From NCBI GenBank assembly GCA_900317925.1, contig ONIQ01000017.1, positions 1 through 42,098 of the forward strand: a stretch of DNA of 42,098 nucleotides. Reading direction: 5' to 3'. The notes beneath the pieces are model-generated. The model made no database searches and was not told the DNA's origin. It saw nothing but the letters and a program-made list of their open reading frames with translations. Position numbers and translations under genes: made by a program. Every line of letters starts with the position of its first letter. Position 1 is the first letter of the stretch. Source of the DNA: an uncultured Bacteroidales bacterium (lineage in GTDB: Bacteria > Bacteroidota > Bacteroidia > Bacteroidales > UBA932). Below are positions 1-8,011 of the stretch, piece by piece.

Positions 1-277
1 CGTTCATGCTCACAAGAAGTGGTTCTACCTGAACTTTGTTATAGTGGTAGTCATCATATTCTTTCCATAAACGTTCTCTGGTTTCTTTATCTGCATAATC
101 CCCGTTGGACCCGATATAAAACAATCCGTTGTTTTCTTCATATTCATTATACCTTAATTCAATAGAAGAAACATTTAAAAATTGAGAGACGATATGTTCA
201 CTCACGCCAGGATGATCATCGACCCGGACACACGAACATAAGATGGTTCCTACTAGTATTAAATAATTAATCTTCAT
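1..277 (-). CDS. small lipoprotein, 3' end missing (off left edge)
   Basis: Reading the minus strand from the ATG at 277 gives an uninterrupted frame of 92 codons to the window edge, starting MKINYLILVGTILCSCVRVD. The short hydrophobic stretch followed by Cys looks like a lipoprotein signal with a lipobox ending in C14 or C16, so the product is probably anchored in a membrane. The rest is charged and rich in Tyr, Glu and Asn, and I recognise no family. The stretch is clearly more AT-rich than the adjacent division genes, which suggests an accessory or acquired gene. It is separated from ftsZ by a terminator hairpin, so it is probably its own unit. No TAnnTTTG box was seen directly upstream. 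Confidence 0.6.
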   Translation of the reverse strand, partial: MKINYLILVGTILCSCVRVDDHPGVSEHIVSQFLNVSSIELRYNEYEENNGLFYIGSNGDYADKETRERLWKEYDDYHYNKVQVEPLLVSMN

Positions 278-350
278 AATTCTTTTGTCATTTAGTACAC
301 ATTTCAACCGTATAAACACACAGTTCCTCGAAATGCGTCTCGGGTGAACG

Positions 351-384
351 CAAAATCGCCACTCTGCGAGTGCAAAGTGGCGAT
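351..384 (-). terminator. intrinsic terminator after ftsZ
   Basis: A perfect 9-bp stem, ATCGCCACT at 355-363 pairing with AGTGGCGAT at 376-384, has a 12-nt loop. On the minus strand it is followed by TTTTG (351-354 plus flank). It sits about 20 nt past the ftsZ stop and closes the dcw operon. Confidence 0.75.
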
Positions 385-402
385 AGCGAAAGATAACAAA
401 TA

Positions 403-1668
403 CTACGATTTCCCTTCATTGTTCGGGCGGGCGACGCGGCGGATGGCGGCGGTGTTTTCCAGCTCGCCCAGGTTTTCGTCGGGACTGACGAGGAGGACGG
501 GGCGGTTCTCATCGGTAAAGTGGAAGGTCCGCTTGTTCTCTGCGGTGGAGAAACCCACCTTGATGATGCCGCTGTCGGTCTCGGGGATGGCTACGTCACC
601 GTTGGACAGTTCCCGGTTGCGGTCATAGACGAAATCCTTGCCGATGATGATCAGTTTTCCGAGGCTCACGTCCGTGATATCGGTGAGTTTGGTAATCTGG
701 AAGCCGGTGGCGATGACGGTGATGTTCACCCGGTCGCCCACATCGGGATTCTCGTCCCAGATGATGCCGCGCTTGAACTTCACCAGGTTGCCGGCGCGCT
801 CGGTAATCATCTGGTCGATCTTCTTGAGCTCGTCCATCCGCATCCCTTTTTCGTTCTTGCCGGTGGTAACGTTTACCAGCATGTTGCGGGCGGTGGAGAG
901 GTCGAAATCGTTCAGCAGCGGGGAATCCAGGGCTTCGCGGATGGCATCTTCCAGACGGGAGGCGCCGGTGCCCGAGCCGCAGCCCATGAGGGCCATGCCG
1001 CTGGCGCGCATCATGGTCTTCACGTCCTCGAAGTCCACGTTGATATAGCCCGGCTTGGTGATAATCTCGATGATGCCGCGCACGGCGGTGGCCAGCACTT
1101 CGTCCGTCTTGGGGAAGGCGTCCTGGATAAGCTGGTTACCAAAGAAATCGTACAGCTTCTCGTTGTTGATGATCAGCAGGCTGTCCACGTTCTTTTGCAG
1201 TTCGTGGATGCCGTCGATGGCCTTGGAAAGCGATTCGGTGCCTTCGTTCTTGAAGGGGAGGGTGACCACGCCCACGGTCAGGATGCCCTTGTCCTTGGCC
1301 ATCTTGGCGATGACCGGCGACGCACCTGTGCCCGTGCCGCCGCCCATTCCGGCGGTGATGAAGAGCATCTGCGTGCCGCTTTCAATGACAATCCGGTTGA
1401 TTTCTTCCTGCGTCTCGATGGCGGCGTTGCGACCCTTGATGGGGTCGGTGCCGGCGCCCAGCAGGCCGTGTCCCAATTGAATCTTCACGGGGACGGGGCT
1501 CTTGGAAAGAGCCTGGGAATCGGTGTTGCAGACAATGAAACTGCAACCTTCGATTCTCTGGTTGAACATATAGTTGACGGCATTGCATCCGCCGCCGCCC
1601 ACGCCGATCATCGATTCGGAAGGCATCCAGTCCTTCGGGGTAATATCTATGTTGAGGTCGTCGTACAT
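403..1668 (-). CDS. ftsZ: cell division GTPase FtsZ
   Basis: FtsZ is the tubulin-like GTPase that polymerises into the cytokinetic ring at mid-cell. The 421-residue product has the N-terminal nucleotide motif IGVGGGGCNAVN, the tubulin signature GMGGGTGTGASP, and the T7-loop region NVDFEDVKTMM whose Asp completes the active site of the neighbouring subunit. Length is normal for Bacteroidetes. The C-terminus reads LENTAAIRRVARPNNEGKS. It has the Arg pair of the usual conserved C-terminal peptide that contacts FtsA, but the usual IPxFLRR pattern is degenerate. It is the last gene of the dcw operon, 12 nt after ftsA, and is followed by a terminator. Confidence 0.97.
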   Translation of the reverse strand: MYDDLNIDITPKDWMPSESMIGVGGGGCNAVNYMFNQRIEGCSFIVCNTDSQALSKSPVPVKIQLGHGLLGAGTDPIKGRNAAIETQEEINRIVIESGTQMLFITAGMGGGTGTGASPVIAKMAKDKGILTVGVVTLPFKNEGTESLSKAIDGIHELQKNVDSLLIINNEKLYDFFGNQLIQDAFPKTDEVLATAVRGIIEIITKPGYINVDFEDVKTMMRASGMALMGCGSGTGASRLEDAIREALDSPLLNDFDLSTARNMLVNVTTGKNEKGMRMDELKKIDQMITERAGNLVKFKRGIIWDENPDVGDRVNITVIATGFQITKLTDITDVSLGKLIIIGKDFVYDRNRELSNGDVAIPETDSGIIKVGFSTAENKRTFHFTDENRPVLLVSPDENLGELENTAAIRRVARPNNEGKS

Positions 1669-1680
1669 AACCGTTGCTGT

Positions 1681-3204
1681 TTATTCGTTGTTGTTCTTGT
1701 CCATATCGTCGTAGAGGCTTCCCACCAGTTCTTCACCGGTAGATTTTACCTTTCCCCAGATGATTTTGGTCATCTTGGCAAAGCGGGATGGCGTCTTTTC
1801 CGGCTTCTTTTTGGGTTCCCGGGGGACTTCCTCGCCAAATTCAACGGGATCGATCAGGAAGTTCTCACGCGGGAGCTTCGGCTCCGCCGGCTCGGGTTTT
1901 GCAGCCGGGGTTTCGACCGGTTCCGCCTCGCCCGGGTGGAAGAGGGCATCCACCGGATCGGCCTCGGCTTGCGGCTCTTGAGCGGGCTCCGGTTCCGGCT
2001 CGGGCGGAAGGATGGGCGCGTCCAGGCAATTGAGCAGCCGGTCGTTCTTGGCCGCCAGGACCATGCCTACGGCGGCTGTGGCCCCCGTTTCGAATACACC
2101 GGTGCAGCCCGATGCCGAGAAGAGGTGGCGCGGATAGCCGGTCCGGACGTGGTAGCCGGAAAGCTCCGTCACATAGCTGGCGCAGTTCAGCAGGTTCGCT
2201 CCGCCGCCGGTGATGACCACGCCTGCCCGCAGGCTGTCGGCAAAGCCGCTTTCCTCGATCAGGTAGAGCATGGAATCGATGATCTCCTTTTCCCGCAGGG
2301 TGATGATCTCCGAGAGGTATTTGACCGGCAGCTGTTTGAGGGGAACGCCGTTCTCATCGTTGATCTGGATGATTTTCTCGCTCAGGTTCTGCAGGCGGTC
2401 GGGCATGCAGGCGCCATAGGCCAGTTTGATGTTTTCCGCCAGGCGCTCGCTGAGCCCGCACTCGGTGCGGATGTCGCTGGTGATGGTTTTGCCGCCGAAG
2501 GGGATGGCGCCGTAGTGACGCATCACCTTGCCTTTGTAGATGGTCACCGAGGTAGAACCGGCACCCATGTCAATCAGGGCCACGCCGTTCTCCATTTCCT
2601 CTTCCGTGAGCACCGCTTTGGCCACTACGTCGGGCAGGAAGTATTTCCGGGCGATGGCAATGCCCAGTTCGTTCATCACCACATCCAGGTTGGCCACCGA
2701 GCGGCGACGCCCGATGAAGACCTTGAAATTGCCTTCCAGATAGTCGCTCACCATGCCCACGATGTCGCTTTCGACCTGCTGGAAACTGTCTTCCGTAGAG
2801 AAACTCTGGGCTACCGCCCCGTACATCACTTCGTTCTTCTCGTCGTTCAGCGGATACGACTCCAAGGCCATTTCCTTCAGGTTCTCCACCTCTTCCTCGG
2901 TGATGCAGCCGGCTTCTTCGCCGCGCGGCACCTTGCCGCTGGCGCTTTCCTGCTTCACGTAGTATTTGGGCAGGCCCACCACCACCTGGAGGATCTTGAT
3001 GCGCAGATCCTTTTCCGCCTCGGCAATGGCCTCCTTCAGCGGTGCCGATGCCTTTTTGGGGTTGAACACGTAGCTGTTCCGGATGCCGTCCGAAGGCGTT
3101 TCCTTGTAGTAAACGATCTGGACGTCATTGCCGCTGATCCGGGCTACCGTCAGGGCAATTTTCGAACTGCCCAGATCGACCGATGCGATGTATCTTTCTT
3201 CCAT
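1681..3204 (-). CDS. ftsA: cell division protein FtsA
   Basis: FtsA is an actin-like ATPase that tethers FtsZ to the inner membrane and recruits the later divisome. The 507-aa product starts MEERYIASVDLGSSKIALTV, with the phosphate-1 loop near residue 11, and contains the actin-type motifs ALIDMGAGSTSVTIYKGK and VVITGGGANL. The catalytic core is followed by a Pro/Glu-rich linker of about 80 residues and then an amphipathic C-terminal helix (SRFAKMTKIIWGKVKSTGEE), which is probably the membrane anchor. The start at 3204 leaves a 13-nt gap after ftsQ. A start 10 codons upstream would overlap ftsQ and lacks support. Confidence 0.95.
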   Translation of the reverse strand: MEERYIASVDLGSSKIALTVARISGNDVQIVYYKETPSDGIRNSYVFNPKKASAPLKEAIAEAEKDLRIKILQVVVGLPKYYVKQESASGKVPRGEEAGCITEEEVENLKEMALESYPLNDEKNEVMYGAVAQSFSTEDSFQQVESDIVGMVSDYLEGNFKVFIGRRRSVANLDVVMNELGIAIARKYFLPDVVAKAVLTEEEMENGVALIDMGAGSTSVTIYKGKVMRHYGAIPFGGKTITSDIRTECGLSERLAENIKLAYGACMPDRLQNLSEKIIQINDENGVPLKQLPVKYLSEIITLREKEIIDSMLYLIEESGFADSLRAGVVITGGGANLLNCASYVTELSGYHVRTGYPRHLFSASGCTGVFETGATAAVGMVLAAKNDRLLNCLDAPILPPEPEPEPAQEPQAEADPVDALFHPGEAEPVETPAAKPEPAEPKLPRENFLIDPVEFGEEVPREPKKKPEKTPSRFAKMTKIIWGKVKSTGEELVGSLYDDMDKNNNE

Positions 3205-3217
3205 ATATCGATTGTTT

Positions 3218-3994
3218 TTATTTTCTGCAAACAATTTGTTTTTCGAACTTGACGTTCACCGTCCTATAGTAGTCGGCCCCTTTCTCCGGCACGATATACC
3301 GGTAGTAATCCTCCAACCGGCCGAATTTGTCGGCACAGTCGAAGGGATTGCCGAAAATGAAGCGCTCCTTCCCCTCGCGCGGGATCAGCACCAGGTCTCC
3401 GTTATTCTCTACATGCATCTGGACGATGGCATCCTTCCAAATCCGGCTGTGTTCCATGAACCGGACCATTTCCAGCATGCCGGCCAGCCACCGGTTTTCC
3501 TTCTCGTCCGAAATCCTCCCCTTGAAGCCCTCCGGGACCGTTATCGGGACGGCTCCGTCCACGATGGGAACGCGGGCCGTGAAATGCTCCTGGAGCGGGA
3601 AAATATAGCCTTGTGCATCGGCATACCAGCCCTGGCCGGCTTTCCTGAACCGCAGGACGGGCCGCCGCTGGAGAATGTTGATCCGGAGCATCCGGTCCTT
3701 CGTAACGTATGCCTCGCTCCGGAGGATGGCGCTCTTGCCTTCCAGCAGGGTCTCGATCCGCTTCAAGTCTACGCTGTCCAGCCGTTGGCCGATGTAGGCT
3801 CCGTAGTCCCGGGACAGGATGGCCTCCACTTCGTCCTGCGTGACGAAGGAACCCTCTCCGTCGAACGAGACTTCCAGCCGCTCGACCGTGCGCAGCCTGC
3901 GCTGGGATGCATCCAGCAGGCCCATGGCTACGAGAACCATGACCAGCAGGGCAGCCAGACCGGCTACGACCAGGTATGGGAGGACTTTTCTCAT
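3218..3994 (-). CDS. ftsQ: cell division protein FtsQ
   Basis: FtsQ is a bitopic membrane protein that links early and late divisome proteins. The 258-aa product has a short cytoplasmic N-terminus, one membrane segment (about residues 7-28, LVVAGLAALLVMVLVAMGLL), then a POTRA-like region (VERLEVSFDGEGSFVTQDEV and onwards) and the FtsQ/DivIB beta domain. The ATG overlaps the murC stop by 4 nt (ATGA), so translation is probably coupled. Sequence identity across FtsQ proteins is always low, so the call also rests on its position between murC and ftsA. Confidence 0.9.
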   Translation of the reverse strand: MRKVLPYLVVAGLAALLVMVLVAMGLLDASQRRLRTVERLEVSFDGEGSFVTQDEVEAILSRDYGAYIGQRLDSVDLKRIETLLEGKSAILRSEAYVTKDRMLRINILQRRPVLRFRKAGQGWYADAQGYIFPLQEHFTARVPIVDGAVPITVPEGFKGRISDEKENRWLAGMLEMVRFMEHSRIWKDAIVQMHVENNGDLVLIPREGKERFIFGNPFDCADKFGRLEDYYRYIVPEKGADYYRTVNVKFEKQIVCRK

Positions 3995-6609
3995 AAGCGT
4001 TTCTCCAGCATGTCCGTAATGGGACCGATAAAGCGGTCAATGTTGCCGGCGCCGAAGGTCACCAGCACGTCCACCGGTTCATGGGCCAGGTAATCCATCA
4101 GTTCCTCCTTTTTCAGCAGCACTTTCTCCGGGGCGGTTACCTTGTCGAAGATGATGTCCGAGGTGACGCCCGGGATGGGTTCTTCACGGGCCGGGTAGAT
4201 GTCCAGCAGGATCAGTTTGTCCACCCCGCTCAAGGCCTGTGCGAAGCCGTCTGCGAAGTCCCGCGTTCGGGTGAACAGGTGCGGCTGGAAGATGGCCGTC
4301 ATCTTGCGCGTGGGGAAGATCTCTTTCAGCGATGAAATGGCGGTTGCCAGTTCCTGTGGATGGTGGGCATAATCATCAATGTAGGTGCAGCCCGGCCGGT
4401 TTACGTGTACGTCCAGCCGCCTGCGCACACCCTGGAAAGAGGCGATGGCCTCGCGCACCTTCTCCGGGGCCAGGCCGTAGGTCAGGCACAGGGCCGCCGC
4501 AGCCACGCTGTTCTCCACGTTGAGCCATCCCGGTACGTTCGTACGCATCCCTTCCAGTACGCCTCCCGGCCAGACCAGGTCGAAGGAGAAGTATCCCAGT
4601 TCGTCGGGGACGATGTTCCGGGCATGGAAATCGGCCTTCGGGTCATTATAATGGTAGTGCAGGATCCGGGCCGGCGTATCCTGGGCCGTAAGCGGAAGCC
4701 CCAACTTAGCAATCAAGGTACCGCTCACCTGCGCGGCAAAGTCCTTGAAAGCCTGGCGGTAAGCCTCTGCTGTCCCGTAAATGTCCAGGTGGTCGGGGTC
4801 CATGGCCGTTACCACCGCCACTTCCGGGAACAACTGGAGGAAGGAACGGTCAAACTCGTCCGCTTCCGCCACCACTGTCGGCGTTTTCGAGGTAAGCAGG
4901 TTGGTATTGTAATTCTTGGAAATACCGCCCAGGAAGGCAGAGCAGCCTTCGCCCGATGCGGTCAGGATGTGGGCGGCCAGGGTGCTCGTCGTGGTCTTGC
5001 CATGCGTGCCCGCAACCGCCAGGCAGCGCTGCCCGCGGGCGATTTCGCCCAGCACGCGCGACCGTTTCACCAGCCGGTAGCCGTTTTCCCGAACGAAAAC
5101 CAGTTCCCCCATATCGTCCGGGATGGCCGGGGTATAGACCACCAGGGTTCCGTCCTTTTCGGACGGGACCAAATCCGGCCGGTCTTCATAGTGGATGGCG
5201 ATGCCTTCGGCCTCCAGTTCTTTCGTCAGATCAGAAGGAGTGCGGTCATAACCGCTCACCTCCAATCCTTTAAACTTATAGTACCGGGCAATCGCACTCA
5301 TCCCGATTCCCCCGATTCCGATAAAATATACCCGCTTGTAGGACGGACCTTCCATCTCGTTCGCTGAAAATAGGGGATATGCTCTCTCGACGGAAGATCC
5401 GTCCTCCTTAGCGGGTGCAGCCTTCGGCGAAGGAGCATATTCCCTCGTTCCTGCGAGTGAGTCGGAGGGTGCACCCGCTGAACCGAGGACCAATTTATAG
5501 GCTTCGTCGGCAATAACTTGCGCCGCGTTGGTCAGCGCCAACTTCGCAATATTGGCCTCCAGCTGCTGAATTCTCGCCTCGTCCCGGAGCAGTGCCAGAG
5601 CCGTCGGCAACAGCTGCTCCGGCGCCTCGGCATCCCGCACCATCAGGGCCGCATCCTTGTTCACCAGCGCCATCGCATTGTGCGTCTGATGGTCCTCCGC
5701 CACGTTCGGCGACGGCACAAAGATGGAAGCCTTGTGCGCGGCGCACAGCTCGGAAACGGTGCTCGCACCGCTGCGGGAGATGACCACATCGGCCACCGCA
5801 TACGCATAATCCATGCGCCCGATAAAGTCCGTAAAGTGGATGAACGGCAGGTTGCGGCCGGCCATAAAGGCTTCGATGCCTTTCTTGTAGTATTTGCCGC
5901 ACTGCCAGATGATTTCAACGTTGTCGCCGCCCGGGCAACCCTGCTCAATCCAATGCTTCATGGCTTTGTTCAGCGTACCGCTGCCCAGGCTTCCGCCCAC
6001 AATGAGCAGATGATCTTTCTGCGGATCCAATCCGTAGTACTCCATCCCCTCCAGCACCATCTGGGCGGTGGCGGGCACGATATCGGACCGGATGGGATTG
6101 CCGCTCATAACGATCTTATCGGCCGGGAAAAACCGCTCCATGCCCTCATACGCCACGCAGATGCAGCCGGCCTTGCGGCCCACGATCTTGTTGGTGAGCC
6201 CGGCAAAACCATTCTGCTCCTGGATGAGCGACGGGATGCCTTTGCGGGTTGCCTGCCACAGCAGGGGAGCGGAAGCGTATCCGCCTACGCCGATGGCGAT
6301 ATCGGGCTTGAACTCGTCCAGGATTCGGCCGGCCTCGCGGACGCTCTGGAAAACTTTGAAAGGCACCTTCAGGTCGTTCACAATGTTGTGCAGGTTGAGC
6401 TGGCGCTGCAGCCCCAGGATCGGCAGGCCCACAATCTTGTAGCCGGCTGCGGGCACCTTCTCCATCTCCATCTTGCCTTCTGCACCGACGAAAAGGATCT
6501 CCGTGTCCGGATTCAATTCCTTGAGCTTGTTGGCAATGGAAATGGCCGGGAAGATGTGCCCGCCCGTTCCGCCGCCGCTGATAATTACCCGAAGTGCCTT
6601 GTATTCCAT
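3991..6609 (-). CDS. murG-murC: MurG-MurC fusion protein (lipid II synthase / UDP-MurNAc:L-Ala ligase)
   Basis: One open frame of 872 codons carries two consecutive cell-wall enzymes. Residues 1 to about 376 are MurG, the membrane-associated GlcNAc transferase that makes lipid II, with the G-loop SGGGTGGHIFPA at 11-22. Residues from about 424 are MurC, the ATP-dependent ligase adding L-Ala to UDP-MurNAc, with the dinucleotide-like FIGIGGIGMSA start, the ATP loop GTHGKTTT near 534 and DDYAHHPQE. Residues 377-423 are a low-complexity linker encoded almost wholly by two inverted palindromic elements (5340-5405, 5410-5479). The chosen start at 6609 (MEYKALRVIISG) lies 4 nt after ftsW. An internal ATG at 5355 would give a stand-alone MurC of 454 aa, the usual size, so separate MurC synthesis is possible. 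The 3' end overlaps ftsQ by 4 nt. Confidence 0.93.
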   Translation of the reverse strand: MEYKALRVIISGGGTGGHIFPAISIANKLKELNPDTEILFVGAEGKMEMEKVPAAGYKIVGLPILGLQRQLNLHNIVNDLKVPFKVFQSVREAGRILDEFKPDIAIGVGGYASAPLLWQATRKGIPSLIQEQNGFAGLTNKIVGRKAGCICVAYEGMERFFPADKIVMSGNPIRSDIVPATAQMVLEGMEYYGLDPQKDHLLIVGGSLGSGTLNKAMKHWIEQGCPGGDNVEIIWQCGKYYKKGIEAFMAGRNLPFIHFTDFIGRMDYAYAVADVVISRSGASTVSELCAAHKASIFVPSPNVAEDHQTHNAMALVNKDAALMVRDAEAPEQLLPTALALLRDEARIQQLEANIAKLALTNAAQVIADEAYKLVLGSAGAPSDSLAGTREYAPSPKAAPAKEDGSSVERAYPLFSANEMEGPSYKRVYFIGIGGIGMSAIARYYKFKGLEVSGYDRTPSDLTKELEAEGIAIHYEDRPDLVPSEKDGTLVVYTPAIPDDMGELVFVRENGYRLVKRSRVLGEIARGQRCLAVAGTHGKTTTSTLAAHILTASGEGCSAFLGGISKNYNTNLLTSKTPTVVAEADEFDRSFLQLFPEVAVVTAMDPDHLDIYGTAEAYRQAFKDFAAQVSGTLIAKLGLPLTAQDTPARILHYHYNDPKADFHARNIVPDELGYFSFDLVWPGGVLEGMRTNVPGWLNVENSVAAAALCLTYGLAPEKVREAIASFQGVRRRLDVHVNRPGCTYIDDYAHHPQELATAISSLKEIFPTRKMTAIFQPHLFTRTRDFADGFAQALSGVDKLILLDIYPAREEPIPGVTSDIIFDKVTAPEKVLLKKEELMDYLAHEPVDVLVTFGAGNIDRFIGPITDMLEKRL
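5340..5405 (-). repeat. in-frame palindromic element, copy 1 (MurG-MurC linker)
   Basis: Arms at 5340-5353 and 5392-5405 are complementary at 13 of 14 positions. The centre contains CGTTCGCTGAAA and ATATGCTCTCTCG on the plus strand and matches the rsmH copy at about 30 of 34 positions. Translated on the minus strand as part of the fusion it reads ERAYPLFSANEMEG. The arms are unlike those of the other copies, although each pairs with itself. Confidence 0.85.
5410..5479 (+). repeat. in-frame palindromic element, copy 2, inverted (MurG-MurC linker)
   Basis: Arms at 5410-5426 and 5463-5479 pair at 15 of 17 positions, starting AGCGGGTGCA. The centre is the reverse complement of the copy 1 and rsmH centres (GCATATTCCCTCGTTC on the plus strand), matching the rsmH copy at about 28 of 33 positions. 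It lies only 4 nt from copy 1. In the fusion protein it is read from its other strand as SLAGTREYAPSP, so the element is open in both orientations. Confidence 0.82.
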
Positions 6610-6613
6610 ATCT

Positions 6614-8008
6614 TTATTCCAGATTATCGATTTCTTCAATGTCGTTGAGCTCATTCAATGCCTCCATGTCCGGCTCGTCGGCAGGCATCGCTTCCAGCTG
6701 GGCGCGGGCCTGTGCCGCCTGGATTTCCTTGTCCATCTTGCGTTTCGCGCTCCGGCTGATGGACAGGATGATGCCAAAGGCGATGCTGAACATGATGAAC
6801 GAGGAGTTTCCGTGGCTCACCATGGGGAGGGTCTGTCCGGTGAGCGGACCGATGCCCACGTTGATGAACATGTGCATCATGGCCTGGCCGGTGATGAGCA
6901 GCACCAAGCCGGCCACGGCCGTCTTCGCAAACAGGTTGTCGCAGTTGCGGACGATCATGGAACCACGCGCCAACAGGCTGATATACAGGAAGATGACCAC
7001 AATGGCTCCCAAGATGCCGTATTCCTCTATGATGAAACTGAACATGTAGTCTTCGAACATGACCGGTACCACGTACCGCTGCGTACTGCCGCCCGGGCCT
7101 TTACCGATGAGGATGCCCCGGCCTTCGTGCACCGCAATCTTGGCGCTCATGGGCTGCTTCATCTTGTCCAGCGCCCGCTGGAATTCGATGGAATTCCGCG
7201 GCTTGGTGCGGATGACCTCCAGCTGATGCTCGCGGTTGTTTTCCAGACGCGCCAGGGCGCTCTCCAGGTGAGGGAAGATGGGTTTCGGCGTGGCTTTGTC
7301 GATGGCCACGAGGAGGAGCAGCAGGGCAATGGCGCCCACAAAAGGAAGAATCAGCTCCTTGACGCTGATGCCGCCCACCAGGATGGTTACGAACATGATG
7401 CCGCCGATAAAGAGCGTACTGGACAGGGACCCCGGCATGATGCCCACGCAAACCGAAAGCATGGGGAAATAGACATAGGTAAACTTCGTGATGCCATCTG
7501 CATGCTTCTGCACCCAAGGTGAATCCTTGAAGAAGATGGGATGCAACTTTTTGTTCTGATAGGCATCCACGGCCCAGGACAGGTACATGACCATGGCCAC
7601 CTTGACCACTTCGAATACGTGCACCTGGAACCCGAATACCGAGATGGAACGCCAGGCATCGTTGATATACAGGGCCTTGATGACGCCCAGGTTGCCGTGG
7701 GCGACGAGGAAGATGAGCAGGAGCATGGAAAAGCCCCAGCCCAGTTTGGAAACGGCCCGGAAAAACCGCTGGCTCCGGATATTGTAGCAGAGGATGATGA
7801 AGAAGAGACCCGCCAGCGAGATCAGCAACTGCTCTTTCATGATGGCCGTCCGCGTGGTATGCTGCTGGATGGCCAGCAGGGGCGTGGACGAGAAGATGGC
7901 TACGATGGACAGGAGGATGAGCAGGAGCACAATCATCCAGACCACCTTGTCGCCTTGCAGGTTGCCTACGAAATTCCAGAATTTCTTGCCGTTGTCTCGC
8001 TTCGCCAT
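6614..8008 (-). CDS. ftsW: lipid II polymerase FtsW (SEDS family)
   Basis: FtsW is the septal peptidoglycan glycosyltransferase, a multi-pass inner-membrane SEDS protein that works with FtsI. The 464-aa product has about ten hydrophobic segments, beginning VVWMIVLLLILLSIVAIF. It has the periplasmic motif YVVPVMFEDYMFSFIIEE, whose Asp corresponds to the catalytic acidic residue of SEDS enzymes, and the late motif NVGIGPLTGQTLPMVSHGNS. The C-terminal tail after KRKMDKE is acidic and cytoplasmic. A ~65-residue soluble stretch in the middle (KATPKPIFPHLESALARLEN and on) makes it longer than the E. coli protein. Spacing is 3 nt after murD and 4 nt before murG. Confidence 0.95.
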   Translation of the reverse strand: MAKRDNGKKFWNFVGNLQGDKVVWMIVLLLILLSIVAIFSSTPLLAIQQHTTRTAIMKEQLLISLAGLFFIILCYNIRSQRFFRAVSKLGWGFSMLLLIFLVAHGNLGVIKALYINDAWRSISVFGFQVHVFEVVKVAMVMYLSWAVDAYQNKKLHPIFFKDSPWVQKHADGITKFTYVYFPMLSVCVGIMPGSLSSTLFIGGIMFVTILVGGISVKELILPFVGAIALLLLLVAIDKATPKPIFPHLESALARLENNREHQLEVIRTKPRNSIEFQRALDKMKQPMSAKIAVHEGRGILIGKGPGGSTQRYVVPVMFEDYMFSFIIEEYGILGAIVVIFLYISLLARGSMIVRNCDNLFAKTAVAGLVLLITGQAMMHMFINVGIGPLTGQTLPMVSHGNSSFIMFSIAFGIILSISRSAKRKMDKEIQAAQARAQLEAMPADEPDMEALNELNDIEEIDNLE

Positions 8009-8011
8009 GGT

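Noticed and set aside
278-402. Looked for a gene or tRNA between ftsZ and the left-edge lipoprotein
   Set aside because: Only the terminator hairpin is seen there; no tRNA-like cloverleaf or coding frame of note.
1681-3234. Earlier start for ftsA at 3234
   Set aside because: It would overlap ftsQ by 17 nt, and the added residues MFAENKNNRY are not part of the FtsA fold.
520-3252. A 910-codon open frame on the plus strand opposite ftsZ and ftsA
   Set aside because: It is antisense to two certain genes and is rich in His, Asp and Gly as expected from a mirrored GC-rich frame. No motif or start signal supports it.
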